In this document: one piece after another, positions 13,561 to 20,582 of the stretch
Numbering within the stretch: the first letter of the stretch is position 1
Layout of the letters: the number at the start of each line of letters is the position of its first letter
IMG/VR virus record: IMGVR_UViG_3300017917_003143
Span: 190,095-254,094 of that record
Reading direction: 5' to 3' (one strand)
Length of the DNA stretch: 64,000 nt
Source: a virus
Made by a program: the position numbers and the translations under genes
The notes under the pieces: model-generated
Told to the model about the DNA's origin: nothing
The model's input: the letters and a program-made list of their open reading frames with translations, nothing else
The model's database searches: none

Positions 13561-13600
13561 TTATCACCCAAACACCTGGTTGACTTCTTTTGTTTTTTCT
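13550..13600 (+). terminator. Hairpin and U-rich tract after tmRNA
   Basis: CCAGGTGTT (13550-13558) pairs with AACACCTGG (13571-13579), followed by a T-rich tract interrupted by the next -35 box. Could be a terminator or part of the tmRNA 3' domain. Confidence 0.6.
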
Positions 13601-13608
13601 CGTATAAT
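13580..13608 (+). promoter_or_regulatory. Sigma70-type promoter for downstream tRNA genes
   Basis: TTGACT at 13580-13585, 17 bases, TATAAT at 13603-13608, just before tRNA-Glu. Confidence 0.75.
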
Positions 13609-13642
13609 TACACATTCGCTCTTTAATAATTGACAGCATTAT

Positions 13643-13717
13643 GCTCGGTTCGTCTATCGGTCAGGACACCGCCCTTTCACGGCGGGAAGAGGGGTTCGAT
13701 TCCCCTACCGAGTACCA
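13643..13717 (+). tRNA. tRNA-Glu (TTC)
   Basis: Acceptor GCTCGGT/ACCGAGT; anticodon arm CCGCCCTTTCACGGCGG; CCA encoded. Confidence 0.95.
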
Positions 13718-13850
13718 TAAGAAAACTCTTTGAAGTGTGGCTACACTGGAGAACAGTAAACTTCCGATGAAACCGGTCGAAGGAAGAACCTGCCAGGAAG
13801 ATACGGAGCTATACAGTCGGGTTCGATTCCTGCAAAGAGTTTTCTTATGG
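13715..13850 (+). ncRNA. tRNA-like stem-loop RNA with 18-bp closing stem
   Basis: CCATAAGAAAACTCTTTG (13715-13732) is perfectly complementary to 13833-13850. The loop holds a T-arm-like CGGGTTCGATTCCTG next to the 3' arm, and the 5' arm begins with the CCA of tRNA-Glu. Resembles the tRNA-like 5' domain of the RNA at 10493-10608. No anticodon arm recognised. Confidence 0.6.
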
Positions 13851-14314
13851 TAAGTGATGTGAGAGAAAGTGGTTAGTCACCACCCCGATTGCCAGGGGAT
13901 GACACCACCCTCGACCGCTGTGGGCCGCAAGGACCATGATCGTTTGACTAACGATCGAACACATGTTGGAGGGGAGATGGTAGCCAGGATACGCAATGAG
14001 CTCGACGTGCTCGCGATCGTTGTAGGTTACGCACTCTTAAACACGCAGGCAGTATCGCTATCCATAATCTACATAGACTCAACAGTGATGCATTATTATA
14101 TTCCTGGTGCTACTATAAGCTGGGGCCACTCACTGCTATGTTTAGCGACGCTAGATCGATCCGAGTATCCGGTAGTTTTCTAGCCTCTCGCAACCCCAAT
14201 CGGTCTGGGCTAAACTCTGTGCTCTGTATGATCGGCCTCGACAGCTGGTCCTCTGCATCGCAGGTCACTGAGCATCAACACAGACTCCGCATAATCGTAA
14301 GCGGAACTAACAAT
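13851..14314 (+). other. 464-base non-coding stretch with hairpins
   Basis: No credible ORF: the open frames are short, lack ribosome binding sites and have no protein-like composition. Hairpins include GATCGTT-tgact-AACGATC near 13939-13957, CCCC..GGGG near 13882-13900 and TCCGC..GCGGA near 14286-14305. Probably one or more structured RNAs continuing the RNA-rich array. Confidence 0.5.
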
Positions 14315-14389
14315 CGCGGAGTATATCAGTGGCAGATGGCGAGTCTCATAAGCTCGAGGTCAGTGGTTCGAATCCACTCTCCGCAACCA
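14315..14389 (+). tRNA. Initiator-like tRNA-Met (CAT)
   Basis: Acceptor CGCGGAG/CTCCGCA leaves C1 opposite A72, the mismatch that marks bacterial initiator tRNAs. Anticodon arm CGAGT-CTCATAA-GCTCG gives CAT; 3' CCA encoded. The three G-C pairs usual in initiator anticodon stems are incomplete. Confidence 0.85.
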
Positions 14390-14394
14390 AAAAT

Positions 14395-14468
14395 GCAGGG
14401 TTCGTATAGTGGTAATACCTCAGCCTTCCAAGCTGATGCGGAGAGTTCGATTCTCTTACCCTGCTCCA
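14395..14468 (+). tRNA. tRNA-Gly (TCC)
   Basis: Acceptor GCAGGGT/ACCCTGC; anticodon arm CAGCCTTCCAAGCTG; CCA encoded. Confidence 0.95.
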
Positions 14469-14712
14469 GAACGTTCCGTTGTCAACGGATAGTGCGACCC
14501 GCACGATGAGAAGTGAGCTGACACTCACGGGTGGTCCCAGTCTAACCCTAACTGGCGCTGGCAATGCGTTAATCCCAGAGACGGCAAGCGGATGCCTCGG
14601 TGGCCTTAGACTATCCTGCTGAGGGGGCGGAAACCGATGGGCGGATGTTGTAATAACCAACCAGGATGCCACAGGCGCTTAAAATGACCGCGGTCTCTGG
14701 CGAAGCTTTTAT
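14469..14712 (+). ncRNA. Candidate structured RNA or rpoZ leader
   Basis: Perfect short hairpins TCCGTT-gtc-AACGGA, GTGC-gaccc-GCAC and GTGA..TCAC are enclosed by a long-range stem GGATAGT / ACTATCC (near 14488 and 14611). No ORF. Lies directly upstream of rpoZ and may be its leader or a separate RNA. Confidence 0.5.
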
Positions 14713-14726
14713 AAAGGAAAAATAGC

Positions 14727-14954
14727 ATGGCAAGAATCACATCAGAAAAAGCAGTACAAGCAGTAGGTAACCGTTACGATCTAATCTTGGTCGCTAGCCG
14801 ACGTGCCCGTGAGTTGTCTAACGGTCATGCTCCTCATATCACAACCAATGATACCACAGTGGTCAAGGCCATTAGAGAAATTGAGCAAGGCCATATCGGT
14901 CGAGATTATCTTTACAAGAGCCAAGACATCGAGCGAAAAAAGACAAAATCCTAG
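14727..14954 (+). CDS. rpoZ: RNA polymerase omega subunit
   Basis: 75 aa, starting MARITSEKAVQAVGNRYDLI and continuing LVASRRARELSNG and TTVVKAIREIEQG. These match the conserved N-terminal core of bacterial omega (GNRFDLVLVAARRAR and ALREIEEG in E. coli). The C-terminal tail is short. Omega binds beta' and assists assembly and ppGpp sensing, so a phage copy could compete with host omega and remodel the polymerase. ATG at 14727 follows AAAGGA. A chromosome-derived copy is possible, but omega genes are also known in some large phages. Confidence 0.9.
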   Translation: MARITSEKAVQAVGNRYDLILVASRRARELSNGHAPHITTNDTTVVKAIREIEQGHIGRDYLYKSQDIERKKTKS

Positions 14955-14985
14955 ATTTTTGCCAAAAGAGATATATACACATATT

Positions 14986-15420
14986 ATGCTGTCATTCATT
15001 CACGAACTAACTGATCCACTGTTAGATTATCTCAAGGACGATCCTGTGCGCCCGGATATCCCTCGCGAGTTCCGTGTAAGTGGAAAAAGGTTTGTCAGTG
15101 CCTTGGTAGAAGATCAGCCCAAGGCCATGGTTTGTGTAAGTTTGCATGACTTTGTTCCTGCCACAGTAGAAGATCTTGCACGTGATCCGCAAGAACCCAA
15201 CACAGCTATATTCTACACCATTTGGAGCTATGTTCCTGGAGCCGCTGGCGAACTCCTGTTTGCCACAGTAGACGAAATCCGTCGACAGTTTCCCACTGTC
15301 AAACGCTTTGTGACACTGAGCCCAAAAACTGAAATGGCCCGACGCTTCCATATCAAAAATGGTGCTCAAGTTTTCAGAGAAAACGACAGCACTGTAAACT
15401 ACGAATATATACTTGCATGA
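14986..15420 (+). CDS. Hypothetical protein with GNAT-like C-terminus
   Basis: 144 aa. I chose ATG 14986 because the frame upstream of it overlaps rpoZ and reads poorly. The C-terminal part (TVKRFVTLSPKTEMARRFHIKNGAQV) resembles the acetyl-CoA-binding end of GNAT acetyltransferases, but the central P-loop motif is not clear. Next gene starts in a 4-base ATGA overlap. The upstream region lacks a good ribosome binding site. Confidence 0.65.
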   Translation: MLSFIHELTDPLLDYLKDDPVRPDIPREFRVSGKRFVSALVEDQPKAMVCVSLHDFVPATVEDLARDPQEPNTAIFYTIWSYVPGAAGELLFATVDEIRRQFPTVKRFVTLSPKTEMARRFHIKNGAQVFRENDSTVNYEYILA

Positions 15421-15584
15421 GCAAGTTCACAGACACTCTGAAAGCCGCTCTAGAGAAAAAACATGCCGCGGCTCATCCTGACACTAAGTCTGACTCAAAA
15501 GACGATGGTAAATCAAAAACCAAACGAGCAGTTCCTGTGATCACAGGGAAACCTGTTAAAAAGGTCACTGGACGTGGACGCTAG
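15417..15584 (+). CDS. Small basic protein, 55 aa
   Basis: Starts at ATG 15417 in overlap with the preceding TGA. Rich in Lys, Ala and Asp (AALEKKHAAAHPDTKSDSKD), with a basic end KKVTGRGR; disordered, could bind nucleic acid. Supported by the translational coupling and the typical spacing of neighbouring genes. Confidence 0.6.
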   Translation: MSKFTDTLKAALEKKHAAAHPDTKSDSKDDGKSKTKRAVPVITGKPVKKVTGRGR

Positions 15585-15681
15585 TATTTGGGATTTACCC
15601 TGGTGGCAATTGGGTTGGGGATTAGCAGTGGTGGCCAACTATGTGTATTGGTGCATCATCTACTCCCAAATCTTTGATTGA
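15574..15681 (+). CDS. 35-residue membrane micro-protein
   Basis: GTG at 15574 within the end of the previous gene; the product starts MDASIWDLPWWQLGWGLAVV and continues ANYVYWCIIYSQ, rich in Trp/Tyr with one likely membrane span. Its stop overlaps the next promoter. Too short to classify. Confidence 0.45.
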   Translation: MDASIWDLPWWQLGWGLAVVANYVYWCIIYSQIFD

Positions 15682-15706
15682 CCTAAAATACCATTTCTAG
15701 TATAAT
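15678..15706 (+). promoter_or_regulatory. Consensus sigma70-type promoter, leaderless start
   Basis: TTGACC at 15678-15683, 17 bases, TATAAT at 15701-15706. The ATG at 15713 is the predicted +1 and no ribosome binding site precedes it. Confidence 0.8.
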
Positions 15707-15712
15707 ACTAGC

Positions 15713-16069
15713 ATGGATTTTTACATAGACGAAGCGTATCTCACTGATGTCACGATACGGACTGAATATCCTCGCTACGATAATCGAACGGATCTTACCC
15801 CAGAAGAACTACTGGACATAATCAAGAATCCTACAGCGATGACTTCGATATCTAACAAAGATCATCCTGAATTTACCTATCTGCGAGAGCAGTTAGAACA
15901 ACAAGGCTTCATAAAAGTCGAGCGTGGTTGGTGGAATGGAGATCGTGTATTAAAAACATTTCAATTAAATGATGTTGAGTTTAAAAAGCACAGTCAGTTT
16001 CCATGTGCCTCGGCTATGAAGCATCATTTAAAGTTTGCAAAACTATATAAACAAAAGAAAGGAGCATAA
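15713..16069 (+). CDS. Hypothetical protein, 118 aa, leaderless
   Basis: ATG coincides with the predicted transcription start. The sequence is soluble and mixed alpha/beta (DEAYLTDVTIRTEYPRYDN; later GFIKVERGWWNGDRVLKTF), ending in a basic helix. It ends 1 base before the metallophosphoesterase start, so the two are probably one operon. No family recognised. Confidence 0.7.
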   Translation: MDFYIDEAYLTDVTIRTEYPRYDNRTDLTPEELLDIIKNPTAMTSISNKDHPEFTYLREQLEQQGFIKVERGWWNGDRVLKTFQLNDVEFKKHSQFPCASAMKHHLKFAKLYKQKKGA

Positions 16070-16070
16070 G

Positions 16071-16658
16071 ATGCCTAGTGTATTTTTAGTCAGCGACACG
16101 CACTTTGGTCACGCAGGTGTCTGTCGCTTCACACGTAACGATGGTGTTACAAAACTTCGACCTTGGACAGATCCCGACGAAATGGACGAAGCCATGGTCC
16201 GGGCCTGGAACGAAAGAGTCCGGCCCACAGACAAGGTTTACCACTTGGGAGACGTCGTGATCAACCGCAAGGCGTTAAAAACTCTTGCTCGCTTGAATGG
16301 AGACAAAGTTTTGATCCGCGGTAACCATGACATCTTCCCAGATGTGGAATATCGAGAATACTTCCGTGAACTACGTGCTTATCATGTTATGAACGGAATG
16401 ATATTGAGTCATATTCCTATCCATCCAGAAAGCCTGGGTCGCTTTGGAGTAAACATTCACGGTCACTTGCATGCCAATCGTGTAATGGTGCCATTGGCAA
16501 CCAGTGGAGTTCTTGATCGGATTGACACAAGATATCACTGTGTGTGCGTGGAACAGACTCCAGACTTTGCACCTATCCTGTTTGAAGATGTTATCAAACG
16601 CATCGAAGCAGAAGGTGGTGTAGTAGGTTTTCAAAATGGCAATGGTCCCACAATGTAA
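16071..16658 (+). CDS. Calcineurin-like metallophosphoesterase
   Basis: 195 aa with all metal-binding blocks: SDTHFGH (residues 8-14), HLGDVV, RGNHD, a later His in LSHIPIH, and NIHGHLH. These coordinate two metals and hydrolyse phosphomono- or diesters. The N-terminal block with FGH resembles phage and bacterial YfcE-like phosphodiesterases. ATG 16071 follows AAAGGAG. It could act on cyclic nucleotides (anti-defence) or on nucleotide metabolites; sequence does not decide. Confidence 0.88.
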   Translation: MPSVFLVSDTHFGHAGVCRFTRNDGVTKLRPWTDPDEMDEAMVRAWNERVRPTDKVYHLGDVVINRKALKTLARLNGDKVLIRGNHDIFPDVEYREYFRELRAYHVMNGMILSHIPIHPESLGRFGVNIHGHLHANRVMVPLATSGVLDRIDTRYHCVCVEQTPDFAPILFEDVIKRIEAEGGVVGFQNGNGPTM

Positions 16659-16668
16659 GGAGAGTATT

Positions 16669-16818
16669 ATGCCGATGTACGAAGCAACTGTAAGAACGCC
16701 CGAAGGCGAAAAGAAAGATCGTGTGTATGCCAAGGATTTACAAGAAGCACGACAACTGTTGGAACAGCGGCATGGTCCTAGGAATGTTCCTTATCAGCCA
16801 CATATAATTCCCAGTTAG
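16669..16818 (+). CDS. Small protein, 49 aa
   Basis: ATG 16669 follows AAGGAG just after the phosphoesterase stop. Starts MPMYEATVRTPEGEKKDRVY, continues with AKDLQEARQLLEQRHG, and ends Pro-rich: a small beta-beta-alpha unit resembling DUF-type phage proteins that pair with enzymes. Function unknown. Confidence 0.65.
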   Translation: MPMYEATVRTPEGEKKDRVYAKDLQEARQLLEQRHGPRNVPYQPHIIPS

Positions 16819-16956
16819 GTGTCGATCAGCCTCGCTCACTTGGCCGACGTCAATAAGTGCCGATAGCGAAATGATCGGGTGACGATTACCGCGAGGTAAC
16901 AAGAGCCGCAGAAACCAAATGTCTGCGCCGGACTGGGTAACCGGCATACATACTCC
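16819..16956 (+). ncRNA. Structured leader before radical SAM gene
   Basis: 138 bases without ORF, containing TTACC-gcga-GGTAA, GCAGA..TCTGC and GCCGG..CCGGC stems in series just before ATG 16957. Could be a cis-regulatory leader; no riboswitch class recognised. Confidence 0.5.
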
Positions 16957-18132
16957 ATGTCAAAAATATTCAGCCTAGAACCTGCCATCGATCCCAATGC
17001 AAGACCCACGTTCTTGTTGGATTGGGAGTTGACACTGAAGTGTAACTTGGACTGTAGCTACTGTCCTACTCCCCGACAAGTTCCTTTGTCTTTGGCCTAT
17101 CATGACAACACAGCCGATCATCCGCCCTTGGATGAGTGTTTGAAAACCATAGATTTCATGTACGAATATGTAGATGCTTACATGGAATACAAACCTCGCT
17201 GGACTCGTGCTGTGGTATTAAATGTCTACGGTGGCGAAAGTTTGTTCCATCCAGACATAGTCGAAATTTTGAAGCAAGTAAGGATACGGCACGAGAGATA
17301 TAAAGATCGTTGGCCTCTCACTGTCACTTGCACTACCAATGGAGTAGTAGGCCAGAATCGAATGTCTGAGATAGTGGATCTCATAGACGAGTTTACAGTG
17401 AGTTATCACGCTGAGTCGTTGGAAAAACAAAAATCGCAGGTAAGAGAAAATCTGTTGTTGATAAAAAATCACAATCGACGACTGAAATGTGTGATCTTGA
17501 TGCATGGCAATCAAAAACACTGGCCTGATCTGTTAGAACTCATTGATTTCTGCAAGCAACACGATATCAACTGCTTGCCAAGACAGCTGGATGGGCCAAT
17601 CAACAGCAATTATAATCCGGAGCAAATAGTTTGGTTCAAAGATTTTTGGAAACAAAAGAATCCACCCAAGAGCCAGAAAAAACAGTCTCAACTTCTGTCC
17701 GATAAAACAACAGCACTGGAATCTACCAATGTCAAATTGACCAATGTTGGTCGTGCTTGTTGCGGTGGACGTTTGATGTGTACCAACTCGGAATTAAAAA
17801 ATCCGATCTTTTATGTGCCAGACAATGTGTTCACCGGGTGGCATTGCAGTGTGAATTGGTTCTTTCTTTATGTCAAACAGCACACACGAGAAATATTCAC
17901 CAACAAAGATTGCAGGATGAGATTTGATGGCACTGTGGGTCCAATTGGCGATCTCGATCATGCACAGGATCTAATCAACCAAACAAAAAACCTACTCCAC
18001 AACCGATCCATGCCAGTGATCACCTGTGCCAAAGACCATTGCTGGTGCGGACTGTGCTCTCCAAAAGCAGAAACCAAACAAGATTTTTTAAAAATCATGG
18101 ACAAACACATCACTGAAAAAGTATTACGGTAA
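16957..18132 (+). CDS. Radical SAM protein
   Basis: 391 aa. The [4Fe-4S] motif is CNLDCSYC (Cys29, Cys33, Cys36), followed by an SAM-binding GGE in VYGGESLF near residue 90. C-terminal cysteines (GRACCGGRLMC; WHCSVNW; CAKDHCWCGLC) suggest extra iron-sulfur clusters as in SPASM/twitch proteins. The family modifies peptides, nucleotides or sugars by radical chemistry. It is separated from the five radical SAM genes at 42.6-50.2 kb and has a hairpin-rich leader. Confidence 0.88.
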   Translation: MSKIFSLEPAIDPNARPTFLLDWELTLKCNLDCSYCPTPRQVPLSLAYHDNTADHPPLDECLKTIDFMYEYVDAYMEYKPRWTRAVVLNVYGGESLFHPDIVEILKQVRIRHERYKDRWPLTVTCTTNGVVGQNRMSEIVDLIDEFTVSYHAESLEKQKSQVRENLLLIKNHNRRLKCVILMHGNQKHWPDLLELIDFCKQHDINCLPRQLDGPINSNYNPEQIVWFKDFWKQKNPPKSQKKQSQLLSDKTTALESTNVKLTNVGRACCGGRLMCTNSELKNPIFYVPDNVFTGWHCSVNWFFLYVKQHTREIFTNKDCRMRFDGTVGPIGDLDHAQDLINQTKNLLHNRSMPVITCAKDHCWCGLCSPKAETKQDFLKIMDKHITEKVLR

Positions 18133-18141
18133 TCTTGATTG

Positions 18142-18170
18142 TTGCATTATCAACTACGATAATGTATAAT
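18142..18170 (+). promoter_or_regulatory. Sigma70-type promoter
   Basis: TTGCAT at 18142-18147, 17 bases, TATAAT at 18165-18170, followed by GCGAGGA before ATG 18195. Confidence 0.75.
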
Positions 18171-18194
18171 TACTAACTTAGAGCGAGGATAAAA

Positions 18195-18392
18195 ATGTCA
18201 AAAAAACTCAACCGTAAGAAACCAGGATACACCAAAAGTGGCGAAATCAAGATCGTTAGCTTGAACTCGAAACAATTGACTGAGCTGATGGAAAAAACAC
18301 AGCAAAAGAAAAAACGTGCCAAGATACAACGTAGGATTTGGCAACTGACTGGTCAACCAATGGTCGCAGTCTCTGACATATCCGCAGAGTAA
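18195..18392 (+). CDS. Small basic protein, 65 aa
   Basis: Starts MSKKLNRKKPGYTKSGEIKI, then a helix with KKKRAKIQRR; strongly basic, probably RNA- or DNA-binding. Own promoter and ribosome binding site. Followed by tRNA-Thr. No family recognised. Confidence 0.7.
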   Translation: MSKKLNRKKPGYTKSGEIKIVSLNSKQLTELMEKTQQKKKRAKIQRRIWQLTGQPMVAVSDISAE

Positions 18393-18398
18393 AATCAC

Positions 18399-18472
18399 GC
18401 CCTGTTAGTTAAATGGTATAACAGTTGATTTGTAATCATCAATTGGCAGTTCGATTCTGTCACGGGGCACCA
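18399..18472 (+). tRNA. tRNA-Thr (TGT), second copy
   Basis: Acceptor GCCCTGT/ACGGGGC; anticodon loop TTTGTAA gives TGT; CCA encoded. Isolated from the main array. Confidence 0.92.
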
Positions 18473-18491
18473 ACCAACACAAAGGAAACCT

Positions 18492-18650
18492 ATGAGAGCA
18501 GGCTCAAACTTTAAAATGTCCAAACAAAGCAAACGCTATCTAGCTACCATCATTGACCCTCATCGTCGGGGTGAAATCAAAAAAGGCACTGTCCAAGCCG
18601 AATTAGCCAGCCAACAACAAGTACGTCAGCCAAGAGGAGAAAAGCGTTAA
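18492..18650 (+). CDS. Small basic protein, 52 aa
   Basis: ATG 18492 after AAAGGA. Sequence MRAGSNFKMSKQSKRYLATI leads into a Gln/Arg-rich tail (QQQVRQPRGEKR). Basic, likely nucleic-acid-binding. Missed by length filters but has a good ribosome binding site and fills the space between tRNA-Thr and the oxygenase gene. Confidence 0.6.
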   Translation: MRAGSNFKMSKQSKRYLATIIDPHRRGEIKKGTVQAELASQQQVRQPRGEKR

Positions 18651-18674
18651 AGACCCAGCATGGGGCATGTGTTG

Positions 18675-18682
18675 TTAAATAC
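18675..18682 (+). promoter_or_regulatory. TTAAATA late-promoter-like motif
   Basis: TTAAATAC, 3 bases before ATG 18686; no ribosome binding site. Confidence 0.45.
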
Positions 18683-18685
18683 CAC

Positions 18686-19258
18686 ATGCTTCATGTAGAA
18701 ACTGCACAAACACTAGGGCCAGGTCTCTGGTACCTAAACAAAGTTTTCGATGACCGTACCTATCGGGAGATACGTCGATGTTATCGAGAGACTGCCACAG
18801 GTTGGCAATGTCTCTATCCTAACAGGCTAATGAGCCTGCCAAACAATCCAGACTACGATTATCTACAAGAAGTAGCCCTGGACATCAACCTCGCTGTCAG
18901 CGAACTCACCGGACTGCAACTACGTCCACTCAATCAAGAAATATTCATTGACCTACCAGGCCATCAGCTTACATGGCACTTTGACAACAACAACTACAAG
19001 GTTCTTCTGCAAGTGTACTGCGGAGATATACCTCAAGCCAACATGGGTACACAATGGTACGTAGGTGATAAAAACCCTAGTTTATTCTCTCGGTACGGAG
19101 TTAATTCTATTGTAGATGTGCAAGGGTTAGACATCGTAGAAACTGCGTATGCCCCTAATGCCGGCTATGTCAATGACAATACTATTAAAAAAGCCCACGG
19201 AACACGGCGGATAGCACCAGGGCTCAGCAGAGAAAGTGTGCTTTTTACTTTCGGATAA
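18686..19258 (+). CDS. 2OG-Fe(II) oxygenase-like protein
   Basis: 190 aa. Iron-ligand motif HFD (TWHFDNNNYK, about residues 96-105), distal His in KKAHGTRR near 171 and Arg in SRESVLFTF near the end, the arrangement of prolyl-4-hydroxylase-like oxygenases. The motif LQVYCGDIPQANMGTQWYVGD is typical of phage P4H-like proteins. Substrate unknown. Stands before the porin gene, which has its own promoter. Confidence 0.75.
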   Translation: MLHVETAQTLGPGLWYLNKVFDDRTYREIRRCYRETATGWQCLYPNRLMSLPNNPDYDYLQEVALDINLAVSELTGLQLRPLNQEIFIDLPGHQLTWHFDNNNYKVLLQVYCGDIPQANMGTQWYVGDKNPSLFSRYGVNSIVDVQGLDIVETAYAPNAGYVNDNTIKKAHGTRRIAPGLSRESVLFTFG

Positions 19259-19275
19259 AAAAAGTTTCGCAGATA

Positions 19276-19304
19276 TTGTGATGCAATAAGTAATCCGTTA
19301 CAAT
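19276..19304 (+). promoter_or_regulatory. Sigma70-type promoter of porin gene
   Basis: TTGTGA at 19276-19281, 17 bases, TACAAT at 19299-19304; GAAAGGAAAAA follows before the ATG. Confidence 0.7.
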
Positions 19305-19338
19305 AAACTCTTGTAACTTCTTTCGAAAGGAAAAATGA

Positions 19339-20526
19339 ATGTTTAAAAAAATTGTTATCGCAGGTGCAATCGCAGCCGTGGCTGCCGGTACTGCCCTAGC
19401 ACAAAGTACGCCTACTGCCAGTAGCAATCTTGGCGGGGGAGTTCAAGTTTATGGTATCATGGACATGGGCGTGATGAGCGCCAACAAAGTAGGAGCAGCC
19501 AATGGCAGTCTCACTACAACTGTTTGTGGTATCGACCAGACATGCCGTCTGGGTTTTCTAGCATCTGAAGACCTCGGTGGTGGTTTAAAAGCTGGTGCTA
19601 AATTGGAAAGCCAGATCGACGGATCCAGTGCCAACGGTAGTTCAGGATCACAAGGTCTTGGTTCTGCTTCTGGTTCTGCCAATGCTGTGTTTAGCCGTGG
19701 TGCCAACGTATTCCTTGATCATTCTAAATATGGTCGTTTGACCATGGGTCGTCAGGACAATGCGGCTTGGTCTACATATTCGTCATTGGATGGTCGTAGA
19801 AACTCAAACTTTGGTTCTATCACCAACTTCATCGCTGACGGTTCTAGCTTTGGTGGTACTAGTACAGCCAAAACAGGTCTAGCCAACTACACTGGTTCAC
19901 CATTTACCAGCAACACAATTCGTTATGACACGCCATCATTCTACGGTTTTAACGCCACATACGCTCGTGTGTTTGGCAACACCGCAGGCGATGCCGACAA
20001 GAGCTCTGCAGATCAATATGTTCTGCGCTATGACAACAACGGTATGTTCTATGGTGCTGTTGGTTCATACAAAGTCAACAACTCGTCAGGCAATGCCGCA
20101 GGTGAAAACCTCTTTGCCGGTGTTGGTGCTCGTGTAACCAAGGACTTGACATTGACTACTAGCTATTTCAATCTCAAGAACCCTAGCAACGTATCTGGCA
20201 CCAACGGAGATTATGATCTCTACAGCCTAGGTGCTCGTTATCGAGTCAATCCCAAAGTTGATGTTACCGCAGGTCTCTATCAACTCAAAGACAACAATAA
20301 CTCAGCCAACGGAGCAAGCCTCCAGTCAGCACAAGTTACATACTCGTTTAGCCGTCGTACACAGGTATATCTAGCAGGCTCGTTTGTGCAAAACAAAGGT
20401 GCCACAGGTATCGCAGCCTATGGTGGTGGTGGTGCTAACTTGAACTCTCTAGGGACAAGCAACTACTTGGCAGCCGCTGGGGTAGATCAATCAGCTTATG
20501 CAGTTGGTCTACGTCACTCGTTCTAA
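19339..20526 (+). CDS. Outer-membrane porin, Burkholderiales type
   Basis: 395 aa. Signal peptide MFKKIVIAGAIAAVAAGTALA, then VQVYGIMDMGV, the typical first strand of betaproteobacterial porins (VTLYGVVDAGV class). Later features are LGFLASEDLGGGLKAGAKLE, the loop-region RLTMGRQD, and a C-terminal strand ending YAVGLRHSF with the final Phe needed for BAM assembly. A 16-strand trimeric porin is expected. It has its own promoter and terminator. Phage porins are known to block superinfection by replacing the receptor; here the adjacent TctA/Bug genes suggest nutrient uptake instead or as well. Confidence 0.93.
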   Translation: MFKKIVIAGAIAAVAAGTALAQSTPTASSNLGGGVQVYGIMDMGVMSANKVGAANGSLTTTVCGIDQTCRLGFLASEDLGGGLKAGAKLESQIDGSSANGSSGSQGLGSASGSANAVFSRGANVFLDHSKYGRLTMGRQDNAAWSTYSSLDGRRNSNFGSITNFIADGSSFGGTSTAKTGLANYTGSPFTSNTIRYDTPSFYGFNATYARVFGNTAGDADKSSADQYVLRYDNNGMFYGAVGSYKVNNSSGNAAGENLFAGVGARVTKDLTLTTSYFNLKNPSNVSGTNGDYDLYSLGARYRVNPKVDVTAGLYQLKDNNNSANGASLQSAQVTYSFSRRTQVYLAGSFVQNKGATGIAAYGGGGANLNSLGTSNYLAAAGVDQSAYAVGLRHSF

Positions 20527-20547
20527 ATCAAGAACGTACAATCAAAA

Positions 20548-20577
20548 ACACACAGGAAACCCCTGTGTGTTTTTTTT
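20548..20577 (+). terminator. Rho-independent terminator after porin
   Basis: ACACACAGG (20548-20556) pairs with CCTGTGTGT (20562-20570), followed by seven T. Confidence 0.9.
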
Positions 20578-20582
20578 GACTT

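Noticed and set aside
13869-14509. Open frames of 104 and 123 codons on the plus strand
   Set aside because: They cross tRNA genes and hairpins, lack ribosome binding sites and have no protein-like composition.
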